Shown: in pieces, positions 25,251-47,350 of the stretch
Layout of the letters: each line of letters opens with the position of its first letter
How positions within the stretch are numbered: position 1 is the stretch's first letter
Assembly (NCBI GenBank): GCA_958450365.1
Contig: CAUEEP010000754.1
Location: forward strand, 1,892,001 to 1,956,000
Reading direction: 5' to 3'
DNA length: 64,000 nt
Origin: Mesorhabditis belari
Lineage: Eukaryota > Nematoda > Chromadorea > Rhabditida > Rhabditidae
The notes under the pieces: model-generated
Told to the model about the DNA's origin: nothing
Seen by the model: the letters and a program-made list of their open reading frames with translations, nothing else
The model's database searches: none
Translations under genes and position numbers: made by a program

Positions 25251-26590
25251 TGTGTTTGCGATTTGAAGGATTTAGAAATGCTTAAAGATTTCAGAGAACA
25301 GCACAAATTGCTGTAAGATACAAGGAAAGAGTAAAGAAATTGATGAAAATGAGAAATTAAAAGAGAAAAGAGGAAAGGATAAGTGAAAGATACAGATTTC
25401 GAATGTAAACAAATTTCACACGTTTACAAATCTAAATTACAAATACAAATAGCCTTATCTGAATAGTTAGCAACTACGAGACTTTACAAATTACTAGACC
25501 TTTGCAAAACTCTTGATGAGTGAGTACGGCATTGTACAGATGAACGAGTACGGCATTGTACAGATGAATGAGTACGGCATTGTACAGAAAAAGACCAAGG
25601 ATTTACTAGGGAAAAGCACGAAATTCCCCGTCGGCTTTCGAATTGAATTGAAATTTTAAAGATAAGCTTTAAAGTAGGCTTTTCAATGTCTACAAATTGC
25701 CTGTAAAAATTGAATTGAAATCTTTGAAGAAGGAAAAAATTTGAATTGAAAAAACTAAAAACCACTGGCGGGGTCGAACCCAGGTCTGGCTACCAAGAGA
25801 CCTTGACACTATCCACTCGGCCACCGATGCCTCTGGGCATCTGATCAAAAAGCGCCCTTTAAAACTGATCTTCGGAATCTTATCTTTAAAGCTTATCTTC
25901 TTATCTTTCTTTACGCGTTTGAATTTTACGCGGAAGCTTTAAAGCTCGATCTTTTAATTACTGGATTGAAGGCGCCGATGGCCTAGTGGATAGTGAGAAG
26001 GTCTTTCGCTCGTTAGACCCGGGTTCGATTCCGGCAATGGTCCTTGTTTTTGTTTTTGCCTTCCCTTAGATCCGTAAGTCTTAACCCTTTGTCTTTGGTA
26101 AATCTTTGACAAGTCTTTGTTAAGTCTTTGGTCCTATTATAAGTCTATAAGTCTAACAAACAAAAGGCAACAATGGCTTATCAATCAAAACACTGAAAAT
26201 CCAAAACTCAGCCGAAATATCTATCTGTACAGCTCAAAAACAAGGATTTGAAGTATTTGTTGGAGTTACATGCAAAGAGATCTATTCCTTTCTTTCCAAG
26301 GCCTAGCCCCACCCTCTTCTTTATTTCCATGCACCTATTGGCCCCTCAGGGCGCCGCCCACTTCTCTTCTCTTCTATCCTCCTTTCCACTCCTCGATCTC
26401 ATCCACAACTCACTTCTATTCTACCAACATTTCCTCCAGCTATCATCTTTTAGAGCTAAAGTTTACAATGAATTTTGATTAAAACTAAAACTTAAAGTTC
26501 AAAAACTTTGAATCTTGAACCTTCTTGAATCTTTGTTTCTGTTCTTTCACCTACTTTCAACTAAACTTTTCAATCTTTCAACCTTTCAAT
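25251..26590. other. Intergenic region between adr-1 and ztf-11
   Basis: It contains three copies of 'gagtacggcattgtacagat' (25520-25590), the tRNA-like pair at 25762 and a pyrimidine-rich stretch before the zinc-finger gene. No operon is suggested: the gap is 2.4 kb. Confidence 0.6.
25762..26042. repeat. Head-to-head tRNA-like pair 1
   Basis: The minus copy is 25832-25762 and the plus copy 25971-26042. Each has an A-box-like 'tggcctagtggatagtg', a ggtct...agacc stem with a 10-base loop, and a 'gggttcgaNNcc' B-box followed outward by an A- or T-rich run. The spacer carries 'taaagcttatct' facing 'aagctttaaagct'. The T-loop in the minus copy is one base short, so this looks like a tRNA-derived element and not a working tRNA. 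Confidence 0.7.
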
Positions 26591-26599
26591 TCTTTTCAG
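26591..26599 (+). promoter_or_regulatory. Possible trans-splice acceptor of ztf-11
   Basis: TCTTTTCAG lies 21 bases upstream of the ATG at 26621, with a pyrimidine-rich lead. This fits spliced-leader addition; a cis-spliced 5'-UTR intron is the alternative. Confidence 0.5.
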
Positions 26600-26620
26600 T
26601 TCTGTGCCCATTTTTCTGAA

Positions 26621-36625
<10,005 letters not shown>

Positions 36626-36627
<2 letters not shown>

Positions 36628-36775
36628 AATTTCAATGAATTTCAGTGAATTTCAGTGAATTTCATTGAATTTCATTGAATTTCAGTGAATTTGAATGAAT
36701 TTCAGTGAATTTCAGTGAATTTCAGTGAATTTCAGTGAATTTCAATGAATTTCAGTGATTTCCAGTGAATTTCCG
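36626..36775. repeat. 10-bp aatttcagtg array at the ztf-11 stop
   Basis: The array starts within the last codons ('tttcagtga') and runs about 14 units into the 3' UTR. The repeat unit includes the stop codon itself. Confidence 0.9.
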
Positions 36776-36911
36776 ATAAAATTTCATCCATTTTAGGTCT
36801 CATTTTGATTTTCTCATTTAAAAATGATATTCAGCTGATAGCTGATATTTAAATAAACGTCTATGACTGATTTCTCTTAGGTTTTCCATCAAATTCCCCG
36901 TTTTTTCTGTG

Positions 36912-36917
36912 AATAAA
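36912..36917 (+). terminator. Poly(A) signal of ztf-11
   Basis: AATAAA lies 285 bases after the stop codon, followed by a pyrimidine-rich stretch. It is a plausible 3' end for this gene. Confidence 0.6.
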
Positions 36918-37339
36918 TGCCATACGCTTTCCTCATTTCCCTCTTTTTCCCTTTTTTCCCCTTTTTCCTTTGCTTTCCGGTGTCTTTTCAAATACAAATC
37001 ATTCCTTTTAAAAAAAAACCATTATTTTCCAAAAACATATCGATTTTATTGAATTTTATATCATAATGCAGTGCTTTGAGCCTGTAATCGGTTGATTTTT
37101 GTAATCCATTGATCCATTGATAGTAATCGATTGATCCATTGATTATAATCCATTGATTTTTGTAAATTCCCACCTCTACAGCATTCTTTTTTGCCCATTT
37201 TGTCCATATCTTTCACTTTTCAGCATTTCCCTTTACAGCACATTCCAAAAATGTCTCTTTTTGTCGACTTTTCCATTTGCTTAGTGGATTTCTTTGCTTT
37301 CTTTTGTGCATTTTTGCATTTTGAATGTATTTATAGCTT

Positions 37340-37615
37340 GAATTTTGTTGAATTGAGCTGAATTTGGTTGAATTTGGTTGAATTTGGTTGAATTTGGTTG
37401 AATTTGGTTCAATTTTGCTGAATTTGGTTCAATTTGGTTGAATTTCGTGGAATTTCGCTGAATTTCGTTGAATTTCGCTGAATTTCGTTGAATTTGGTTG
37501 AATTTCGTTGAATTTCGCTGAATTTGGTTCAATTTGGTTCAATTTCGCTGAATTTCGTTGAATTTGGTTCAATTTAGTTCAATTTGGTTCAATTTCGTTC
37601 AATTTCGTTCATTTC
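37340..37615. repeat. 10-bp aatttggttg / aatttcgctg array
   Basis: More than 25 units with an exact 10-bp period and phased AATTT tracts. Confidence 0.92.
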
Positions 37616-37805
37616 CTTTCAATTTCTCTCAATTTCAGCCATTCTCCTCTTATTTCAGACCAAAGTTTTGAGATTTACATGCAATTTTCTCCCAAATTTC
37701 ATGTGGCAATCGTTTTTTTTTTTTGAATAGTCAGCTATTTCGATTTTGGCATAAATATTTCATTTTACTAGAGTTTTTAAATAAAAAACCAGGAAAACTA
37801 TCAAA

Positions 37806-38307
37806 TTTATGTATAGCCGATGAAGGATTTCAGCCAAAGAAGTCTCAAAAATGAAATCTTGGGTTATGTATTGACTCAAGTCAATACCACAAACTCAAGC
37901 TCTTTAAAAGGCACTTAAAAGCTAAAAACGCATTCTAAAGAGTGCGCATTTTATCATACTATAACCAAAGGCGAAAAGGGCGAATGACGAAAAGGGCCCT
38001 TTTCGTCATTCGTCAAAGGCACGGATTTCATCGATCTTCAATCCGTTTCCGATGGAGAATTCAAGTTTTTGATGGTTTTTGATGGTTTTTGATCGAGAAT
38101 TCAAGTTTTTGATGGTTTTTGATGGTTTTTGATCGAGAATTCAAGTTTTTGATGGCCTACCAGGATCATTTCACAAAGTTCGTCGTTTTGCGGGCGTTTT
38201 GCGGGCATTGCAAAGGAAAACACAATTTAAAGTTGTCGATCATCTAATGAAAATATTTTGAGACTCAGACTTCTTCGGCTGAAATCCTTTATCGGCTACG
38301 ACATATA
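37806..38307. mobile_element. TIR element, family B (long copy)
   Basis: The terminal repeats of about 38 bases contain 'gatgaaggatttcagcc' at the left and its inverse at the right. The interior segment 37842-37935 is shared with the short copy at 47133-47350. It contains a 'cgaatgacgaaaagggccc' palindrome and no transposase. Confidence 0.8.
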
Positions 38308-39040
38308 AAATGTTCAAGTTTCAATGAGAAATGAGAAGAAAATGAAAAGAAAAATGAAAAGAACTGTCAAAAAGTGATGAGCTTTGTTTCGGAGTGGAAA
38401 GTTTCTATGGCGACAATGAAAATAAAGAAAGTAGATTGGAAGACTTGGGGAAAAAGGATTTGAAGGGTTATGAATTGAGTTGGAAAAGGATTTTGACGGG
38501 AAATTCATCTCCAAAGATGATCTAAGTTTAAATAAGGAAAAAGGAAAAGGAAAAGGAAAAGGAAAAGGAAAAGGAAAATGCTTACCGTACTCAAAACTAC
38601 ACATTCACTACTTAATTTGTGTCATTGTAAGTAAAAGAATAAGCTTTTCAATAAGCTTTTCTTTTCTTTTCTTTTCTTTTCCTTTCTTTCTTTTCAAAAA
38701 TCTTTCCATTGTTCTCTAGAGTTCTTTCGGGAAAGAATTGAGCTAAATTATCCGTTGAATCAACTTGATCAACGATTTTGAAAGATTTTGAAAGATTTCA
38801 AGAGATTTCGAAAGAAAAAGGTTTAAAAAAAACAGCAAATGAAAGCAATCCTAAATGTAAACTACAGGAATCCTGTAAACTACAGGATTTTCAATATTTA
38901 TCAGGAAGTTTTAAGCTTTTAATCGTTTAGCAATCTCAAAATTATTAGGTACATGCATAAAAATTTCAAAATTTTCAAACGGATTTCAACATTTTCATCA
39001 ACATTCATCGATATGCTGATATTGATATGCTGATCTTGAT

Positions 39041-39715
39041 ATCCTGATATCAATGAATGTTATAAACTATTTAAAAGCTGTAAATCTCCTCTACAAAATA
39101 GGCTAAAACGTGTTTCAATTGATCGAAGCATTAAAGAAATCTTGTGGGCGAAATGCGAGTGACCAAAAAAAGGAATCGAGTCACTTTAGGGACAAGTTTA
39201 GTATGGTCAAAATAGAGTTAGCTTCCCAAAATTGAAGATTTAAAAGAAAAAGGATAACTATATATCCAACTACTATATATATTGATTAAAAAAGTCTAAC
39301 GGAAATGCAATTACAGAAACATTTACAGAAATTTAGATAGAGCGTAAGTTCAAAACCATCAAAATTGTCAAAAAAAACCGGCTTTTTCACAAAAACGAGA
39401 AATTATTGTAAAAAGAAAGTTTTTTCATGAAATGATCCCAACTCTTAATTATTTTGAATGATATTTTTAGGGTAACGATTTTAGGACCGTCATTTTCCAC
39501 TATATAGTCAAAACGGAACTCTTGTGAAAGTGGGGTTTGACCATACTAAACTTGTCCCTAAAGTGACTCGATTCCTTTTTTTGGTCACTCGCATTTCGCC
39601 CACGAGATTTCTTCAATGCTTCGATCAGTTGAAATACGTTTGAGCCTATTTTGTAGAGGAGATTTACAGCTTTTAAATAGTTTATAACATTCGTTGATAT
39701 CAGGAATCAGAATAG
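39041..39715. mobile_element. Long foldback element with arms of about 190 bp
   Basis: The left arm (39041-39240) and right arm (39525-39715) are inverted copies with few mismatches; both contain 'ggcgaaatgcgagtgacc' and 'cctaaagtgactcgattcc' in opposite orientation. The loop is 285 bases and non-coding. ATATC-rich tandem words flank both sides (38998-39050, 39700-39850). Confidence 0.88.
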
Positions 39716-40189
39716 AGAATAAATATCAGATATCAATATCAAGATAAATAAGAATATCAATATCAATGGATACAGATGATTAATATGGATATCAATATCA
39801 GGATATCAATATCAGAATATCAATATCAGGATATCGATGAATGTTTCTATCGTTGGAAATTGATGAAAATGTTGAAATCCGAATTGAAATTGAAAATTGG
39901 TGAATTGAAAACTGCGGGACTTTGAACTAAAATTGATTCAACATAAAACCATCAATTCATTCCAAATAATTTCCATTATTATTGACGACTTCTGCCCATT
40001 TTACAGGCAATTTGCGGATTCCTCTTTCGTGGTTCGATTCTGGTTTGTGTGTGAGACAAGTTGTGAGACTCAAAAATGGAGGACTGGTGATGTCCCAATG
40101 TTCCAGTTTGAGCACTTTCTTCAAAAGAAACCCATTTTGGTGTCAATAGAAAAGCTGTAGAGAATCAAAAATGAGGCTTATAGCGAAAT

Positions 40190-40590
40190 TTCCAAAAAGA
40201 TACACTTAGTAGTTTCGCTTAAAATTTGCGTGTTCTTTGTGAGCCGGCGTAATCGCTCGTCGCCTATGCTTCGTAGTTCATATGCGTATCTCGTTATGTC
40301 AGCTGTTCTGGCGCTATGAATTTGTTGAAAACAATTTTTTTTGGACAAAATTACCACAAATTTGACTGAGAAAAGTGGCCAAATGACAGATTCGCCGGAG
40401 AGAAGTCGACTAGCGCTCATTCAAGCGCTTGTTAAATGAGTTGTATAAGTCCAATCGGGATGCTTTTGGTAGATAAATGTAGCCAAGACTCAGGACTACA
40501 ATTCTCTAAATAACACTTGCCACTTTTGAAATAAATTAGACATTTCCCAGATACTCTTCCAAAAAGATGTTGCGGTAATTCTTGGTCACC
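40190..40590. mobile_element. Diverged half-copy of the adr-1 intron 4 foldback
   Basis: 'atgagttgtataagtccaat', 'tagccaag' and 'ctaaataacacttgcca' parallel the right arm at 6690-6790, and 'ccaaaaagatgttgcggtaa' parallels 6825-6850. It ends in 'ggtcaccctgta', so this copy may preserve a terminus. Confidence 0.6.
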
Positions 40591-40820
40591 CTGTAATCTA
40601 AGTCTGTAACTCCCTTGTCTTTACCGTCTTTCTAAATATTAATATTACCATTGTGTAGCCGTTGAAAAGAGCTTTCAGAAAATGTATAACACTAATAGTT
40701 TACACTCAAAGACAATGGAGTTACAGAGACGCGAAAGTGGCGATCTTTTTTTCAAATATGATATTTCATTGTCCAGTATTGTACCATTTCACGAAAAACA
40801 ATCAGTTTTTCGATTAAATT

Positions 40821-40826
40821 TTTATT
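40821..40826 (-). terminator. Possible poly(A) signal of the RA-domain gene
   Basis: AATAAA on the minus strand, about 190 bases after the stop codon. Confidence 0.4.
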
Positions 40827-41017
40827 TTCAACTTAAATCTGTATCAATTTCAAATATCGAAAGAATCTTTGGAATCATTTTGGTCAAATTTTTTCGTTAT
40901 TTAAAGGAAAGAGTACCGGCAAGACAGAGAAAAGCATAAGAATTCTGTACACGTTTTAAAAAACAATAACAATTGCATAAAGCCAACAATTGCATAATCA
41001 AATTTTCAATTTTCAAG

Positions 41018-44000
41018 TTACAACTGATTTGGCGGAATCTTTTTCAACAAAATCCGATGATTTAAGCAAAGCATTTTCGAGATTGAAACAAGTGGAGCTT
41101 CTGGAGGGATTTGAGCTGATTCACCGTCTTCTCTCTAAAGAAAATCGAGGTTTTATGCGAAATTAAGTCTACTAAAAGTCTACTAAAAGATTTTTCACTT
41201 TGTAAAAAGCGAATTTGCGTTGATTTACCGGTTCAATTACCCAATTTTCTTCAAACAAACCTCGACATACAATGCCCATTGTGTTGCTAGTGTTGGTTCT
41301 CTTCTGTTCATCGAAATCACTAAACGAGTCGCTGTTTCAGCGTTCGTTTCACCAGCCAATAGCACTGATTTGTAGTTGCTCTAGAATCGGAAGATAAGAA
41401 TGCTAAGATAATAGCTAATGCTAAGATAAAGCTATTGTTTTAAAGATACTGTAATGGTTCAGCGATTTCTTTTAGATTCCTCCTCCTGACCTGACTGACA
41501 AGATCCTCCTGAACTGACTGACAAGATTCTCCTGACCTGAATGACAAGATTCTCCTGACTGACAAGATCCTCCTGACTTGACCTCTTGAAATGCTTTATT
41601 CAAGGATTTACAACAATTCCCATGCTAACCCCATTCTTTTCCAAATCTATCTAATCCTTTTTCTACTAAAACCAATGTCATTTCTTTCTCAAAACAATTC
41701 TAAAGACAAATCTCCAAACCAAACAACACTTAAGGACTTCTTGTGTTCACAGCACGAGTTCGATCAATGACTTTTCCCAGTCACCCTCATTGATCAAAAC
41801 TAGTCCAAACTCGCAAAAAAAAAGTCTCAAGATCGAGCTTTTGATTCACCGCATTACACCTTACTTGAAATGGCTGTAAATTTCAAGAATCCCTTGAACC
41901 CGTTCCTCAGATGGATCCTTTCTTTGTCCCATTTGTGCCTCACATAAAATTCGACGAGAAAGAAGTCTCAATTGGATTTAAAACAGATGCTTTCCCCGTT
42001 CTTTTGTCTTTCGCAATCGTAAATAACGAGAAAATGGTTGACTTTTGTTCTTAAAACGGTGTGAGGTCTATGAAAAAGTCATCTACAGCTTCGAAAACAA
42101 GATTACGAAAGCTTACAACGATTCGTTCGACTATGAAAGCCTAGGCTTCGATTACAGTGATCCTAACAAAGGATTACCGTGATCCTAAAGGATCCGAACT
42201 CGAGCAAAAAATCCGGCGCTTGTTTCGTATGCATTTTATCCATTACACCACCAATTCATATCAGAGATCCGCGAAAGAAGCCTTATAAAGGTGTTCCTCT
42301 TCACAAAAGGATTCGAACTCGAGCAAAAGATGTGGCACTCGTTTCGTATGCAAGCGTTTTATCCACTACACCAGCAAGTCATGCTGGAGATGATAGAAGC
42401 CTTATAAAGGTGTCCCTCTTCACAAAAGGAATCGAACTCAAGCATAAAATGCGCTCGTTTCGTATGCAAGCGTTTTATCCACCAAGTCATGCTCAAGATC
42501 TGTGAGAAACCCCTTATAAAAGCATCCTTCCTTGGCTCCAAATCAACTTAAAACCAATAACTTTTATAAAGAACCATTTTGCAAAAACGGAAAGCAGATT
42601 CAGAAAGCGTGAAATTCCGCGTCGAATTGTCTATAGCTTATCTCATTTAGCCTTTCCCTTATAAGCCAAACAGCAATCACTCACTTGTGGCTCAAAATGG
42701 TGATCGTAGACACGAACAAGCGTACCACCTTGTCTCAAATGAACAATAAAGCGATGATCGTCGGCTGGATGACATCTGAAATTGGATCATCAACAAATCA
42801 GATCTTCAGTAATTGAACCGACCAGAAAGCAGAGTATAAACTCGATTCATACTATGTCAGAAAGTAGTATGAACTCAGTTTCTACTCTGCGCCTTGATAA
42901 ACGCACGTTTTCTGGCTTACCTATGCATTTCCAATGGTCGACATTGTGGATGGAGTAAAAGAAATGATCGATTTATTCTCCCTTCATGTCTCGTTTTCAC
43001 TTCCATAAACATTTCGAAGAGATTCGGATCTCGAGCGGATAACTGAACCAGAAAATTGAAAGAATAAATATTGTAGAGAAACCTTGAACTTGCTCACGAG
43101 AATATCAATCAATTCAGCGACTGTTGTTGTCAAATGTATCCTCAATGCTTTGTAATCGGAGAAAGCGGCCACGTTCCATGTGTAGATTTTGAGGACACCC
43201 TGAAACTGGGAGTTGGAAAACCTTGTTTTTTAATCGATCAATCAATTTAATACTAGATTATGTACATTTTACGAAATTCTTCCCCAATTTCGTTGTTGAA
43301 CGGTGTCCTTTCCCCTCAATGAAATCCGTTGATCCATGTGCAATTCCCTTTTTGTGTGATCCCCACTGGGTGATGATTTACATAAATTACCCTTTCAATT
43401 CTCAATCAATCTACCTCTATTTTGGGGAAAACCTGTTTGAATTGGTGAACAAGGGAATCTGATGTGATTAGAGGATCGAGCGATGCTTTGATTCAAGTAT
43501 TAAGTATAGGTTTTATCCTCTGAAACAACCTATGTTAACCTGAGACTGAGCCTAAGCCTAAGCCCGAGTCTAAGCCTAAGTCTAAGCCTAAGTCTAAGCC
43601 TAATCCTAATCCTTAGCTTGAGCCTAATCCTGAGGCTAAGGCTGGCTAAATCTAAGCCTGAGCCTAGGCCTAAGCCTAACCCTAATCCTAATCCTAAGCC
43701 TAAGCCTAAGCCTAAGCCTAAGCCTAAGCCTAAGCCTAAGCCTGGCTAAATCTAAGCCTAAACCTTTTTAAATCTGTTTACCATTGAAAATCTACGAATT
43801 TTGCTTGTAACTTGACCGGGGTTTGTTTGAAAAGCGTTGATTTGCTTTCATTCAATAGAAAATTTGATTTCAAGTCGAATTCAGCGTTTTTCAGCGTAAA
43901 ATCAACGTTTTTCAAACTAAGCCAGCTAGAATATGAGCAAAATTCGTAGAATGTCAACGATAACCAAACCTGTACCGAAAAGGAACCAAATCTAGACCAA

Positions 44001-45438
44001 AAAGGAACCAAATCTGTAGGGAAAAGCAACCAAACCTGCAGAGAAAAGGAACCAAATCTGTAGAGAAAAGGAACCAAATCTGTACTGAGCATTTGTCGTA
44101 GAATGTCAACGACAAACGGACCGAAAGTCAAAAATCCCATCAAAAACCCGGGAAATTCAGAAACTGGTGTTGTAAAAGAAAGCTCTCATTGTTGAATCAA
44201 TTTCAGAATCAAACTTTTTCATTTTTGAGATGATTGGCTTCTTTTAAAGACTCATCCGAATCAACATCCAATTTCCAATTTCCCATCCAATTTCCCCCTA
44301 ACTTTTCAATTACCATTTCTCATTTACTCAAAACGAACCCAATGTCCCGAATTTCCCGATTTCAGAATCATCTCATAGAAACCTTTCCTTTCCCTTTCCT
44401 CAAACTGACCATTAATCTGATCTGTCAATAGATCATTCCTCTCTTTTTTTCATCTTTTTCCCATCTTTCCCCTATGACGATCATTTTCCTTAATGTTTTA
44501 GGAAAATAAACAATCGGATTAAGTGATTTTTAGGTTGAAAATGTTTAAATTAAATTGATTCTTTGATTTGATTTGATTTGATTCAATTGAATTTTCAATT
44601 TCAATTCAATTTCAAACGGAAGTCGAACTTTGGAATTTGAAAAGGGATTTCAGAGATTTCCGAAACCTTTGATCTTCACTGACCTTCCCAATTCAAGTAA
44701 CGGATTCAGGGTATTCTCTAGCCGTTCCCTTTCTTTTTCCCCCGTTCACCTAACACTTTGTACCTCCGTTTTTCCCTTTTTTTCATCCATCTAACGGGTA
44801 TTTCCGTTGCGGGGGTGTGAAAGAAAGAAAAGGGTATTGTTACCGGCCATCCATGCATTGAAATGGAAGAGAAAAGTGAACGGTTTAGATGATTTCAGCG
44901 ATTTTGACTAGTTTTCGATACAATAAAGCAAACTTCAGGGGAAAAAGGAAAAATAGAGAGCTCAGTGCACCAGAAAGGCATCTAGCCAGTTTTGAGCGCT
45001 TTTATTAGAGATCGATGAAAGTTGAACGATTTAAAGCTGATTTAAAGCTGATTTAAAGCTGATTTAAAGCTGATTTAAAGCTTAAAAATTGAAAGAAAGC
45101 ATCAATTCATAGATTTGCAAGTATTCTTAGGTAAACAAGTGTAATAAAACTTGAATATAGAGTTAGTTTTGACGTAGAATTGCCCCAGCTATTGCTAAAC
45201 TCCACCCACCGTTTCTCCATCAATACTTTCCAATGAAGAAAGGGAAGAAATTGAGGGTGATCGACTGCCGAGAGAAATCCCCGATGATGTGCTGCCTGAA
45301 TTTGGGAAAAGTTTAAAGCAAAACTGAATGGATTACAGCTTTTCTATCCGCTTTAGAAGCTAGAAATCTCGAAAAATTACCTGTTGATCTCAACTCTGGT
45401 CGACTGCTGCTCGCATTTCTCACTTGATACTTCAACAT
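41018..45438 (-). CDS. Protein with two Ras-association-like ubiquitin folds (260 residues)
   Basis: Exons on the minus strand: 45449-45381 (ATG at 45438), 45295-45210, 43199-43083, 43042-42921, 42775-42685, 41938-41865, 41378-41261 and 41134-41018 (TAA). All phases agree and the CDS is 783 bases. A Ser-rich N-terminus leads to the first fold (residues about 49-155: GVLKIYTWNV, YKALRIHLTTTVAELIDIL, FIVHLRQG), then a second (about 175-255: ILEIYSHFNNYKSVLLAG, ending RILLKKIPP). The pattern beta-beta-YKxLxL-helix is typical of Ras-association domains. This suggests a small Ras/Rap-family effector or adaptor. I cannot assign an orthologue. The weakest junctions are the acceptors of the sixth and seventh exons, which rest on phase matching. 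A spliced-leader site (aaattcag) lies 11 bases before the ATG. Confidence 0.8.
42185..42500 (-). repeat. Three tandem tRNA-like copies, unit about 120 bp
   Basis: Each unit on the minus strand has 'tggtgtagtggataaaac'-type A-box and 'gagttcgaatcc'-type B-box sequences; the units are separated by 'cttataaaggtgt'. The copies differ by deletions. They lie in the intron between exons 5 and 6 of the RA-domain gene and are probably a tandemly duplicated tRNA-derived repeat. Confidence 0.7.
43540..43765. repeat. Interstitial telomere-type repeat (TTAGGC)n
   Basis: The segment 43697-43742 is an uninterrupted run of about seven GCCTAA units, the complement of the nematode telomere repeat TTAGGC. It is surrounded by degenerate copies. 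It lies in the 2 kb second intron of the RA-domain gene. Confidence 0.9.
43975..44095. repeat. aaaaggaaccaaatctgtag array
   Basis: About five units of a 21-23 bp repeat. An almost identical motif, 'gggaaccaaatttagag', recurs at 57560 and 57930. Confidence 0.8.
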
Positions 45439-45449
45439 TTTTCTGGAAT

Positions 45450-45457
45450 CTGAATTT
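45450..45457 (-). promoter_or_regulatory. Possible trans-splice acceptor of the RA-domain gene
   Basis: AAATTCAG on the minus strand is directly followed by 11 bases of leader and the ATG at 45438. Confidence 0.45.
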
Positions 45458-47132
45458 GATTTGAAATATGAAGCCTGAAATATGTTCGAAAAACAAAAAA
45501 TTCAACAATTTAACAATTTCGGATCAGAAAAGCCGAAAACAATAGGCTTATCGCTAATTTTGTTCTTTTGGGACTATCTGACCCGAATTTTATGGTTCAA
45601 GATGGAAAAAAGGGAAAAAAGGGGAAAAACCGGAAATAAGAAAGTGATTGATGAGAGTTATCATACAAAAACAAACTAGAGAAATAAAGAAAATGGATAA
45701 GATTTCGATCGGGGAATGATTGAAAAGACGATTTGGGATTTCAAGATTGTTCAAACTGCTTAAAGGATTGTTTTTTGAGTCAAGAAATACTCAAATCTAG
45801 TCCAATCACAATCCTCGACGAGATCCCATCATTTCCCTCTCATTTCCCTCACTTTCCCGCTCTCAAATCCATTAAATTCTCACATCGAATCCTTTTAGAG
45901 ATACAGAACTTGTCTTTTCCCATAGGCAAATGTTAAAAGCCTTGATGGGAATAGTTGAAGGATTTGATGGAAATAATCGAATAAAAGGAGTAATAGGAAT
46001 CACAGAAATTCAACAAGAGATAAAACAATGAAAACTACAAGCTCGTCTTCTTTGAATTATTCTGAAGTTCTTTTTTTTGAAGAAATTAGCAAATGGAAAC
46101 ATTTTGGATGTACAAAAACTTGAAAAAGTGAGGTTCAAGGATGGAAATAATGGGGAATCAAGGAAAAGAATGAAAGAGAAGCACTTTGAAAGTAGAAAAA
46201 AAGGGAAAGATTGACTAGGAATGGTTCTGGATGGATTAGAACATGGGGAAAAGGAAAGGAATCAGGGTGAAGGTTGGGAAGGGGAAACGGGAAATGGATC
46301 AAGTTGGAAACAGCTCTTGACTCGTTTACTAAGTTCTGGTCTCTTGATCGAAACTCCATCCTAGATTCAGATCTATCAAACGCTAAATCTAGCTTGTTCA
46401 AAGTGGAATACAGTACCACAAAAAAGTCCACAAGATCCTCAAAACGTCGCCTACAAAATGGATGAGATTGGAAGTTGAAACTGATAAAGATAACTGAACT
46501 GATAAAGATTGATAAAGAAAAAGAAACTGATAAAGAAATAAGACAAAGATTTTAAGGCTTAAAATGAACTTTTGAATGAATTCGAAGGTGTTGGATGGGC
46601 CTAGACGACTAAAAACAGCAAAAAAAACTGTTTTAACAAGTTAGGGGAAAAACTCTAATCGTATGTTCAACAAGGGGTTTTTGCAAGGCTGTGATCGGAA
46701 AAAGGAAAAGAAAAAAAGGAAAGCTGTGATTGGAAAAAGCAAAAAGAGAAAAGAAGAGTCGTAATGGTCAGCTGGGAGATGGGGTGGGGTGGGGTGGGGT
46801 GGGGTTGTTGAAAAGGAATCTCACACACCAAGTATCCCCTCCTTTCCCCCAGGATACGCCATGATCAAATTTCTCCATTTTCTTTCTTTTTCCTTTCCCG
46901 ATTGGCCGTATTTCTTCACACTGAGTGGCCCGCAAGCAGTTTACAAATCGTTATTGGAGAGACTAAAAACTGAGCTGAGCTGGGAAATTAATCATACGGT
47001 AAACTGATGGTGAGTCCGGTAATGACTAAAAGCAGCCTTCTTGAGGCACTTCCCAAAATCCTGAGAAGAATCGTAATTTGAGAGCACCAGAAAGAGTGCG
47101 TTTAGCAAGTTTTGACGAAGTACTTCATGCAT

Positions 47133-47350
47133 ATATATGTCGTAGCCGATGAAGGATTTCAGCCGAAGGAGTCTCAAATTTTTCCCCTAGTGAAACCTTC
47201 TTCGGCCAGCCGATTAAGTCTCAAAAATGAAATCTTGAGTTATGTATTGACTCAAGTCAATACCACAAACGCAAGCTCTCTAAAAGGCGCTTAAAAGCTA
47301 AAAACGCATTCTTCTTCGGCTGAAATCCTTCATCGGCTGCGACATATATA
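47133..47350. mobile_element. TIR element, family B (short copy)
   Basis: It has the same 'gccgatgaaggatttcagcc' termini as 37806-38307, but is only about 218 bp. An extra partial terminus at 47195-47215 suggests internal rearrangement. Confidence 0.8.

Larger units (their letters stand above)
36918..41017. other. Convergent intergenic region between ztf-11 and the RA-domain gene
   Basis: It holds the 10-bp array at 37340-37615, the MITE at 37806, a GGAAAA purine tract (38538-38580), the long foldback at 39041 and a half-copy of the intron-4 foldback (40190-40590). Frames at 39933-40160 and 40682-40939 have no recognisable domain. No gene is called. Confidence 0.65.

Noticed and set aside
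41041..41165. Plus-strand frame with LSKAFSRLKQVELLEGFELI
   Set aside because: It is the antisense of the last exon of the RA-domain gene, whose minus-strand phase and acceptor fit better.
46789..47007. 72-codon plus-strand frame with VYKSLLERLKTEL
   Set aside because: The helix-like end looks protein-like, but the frame begins in a GGGGT repeat and no partner exon or domain was found.
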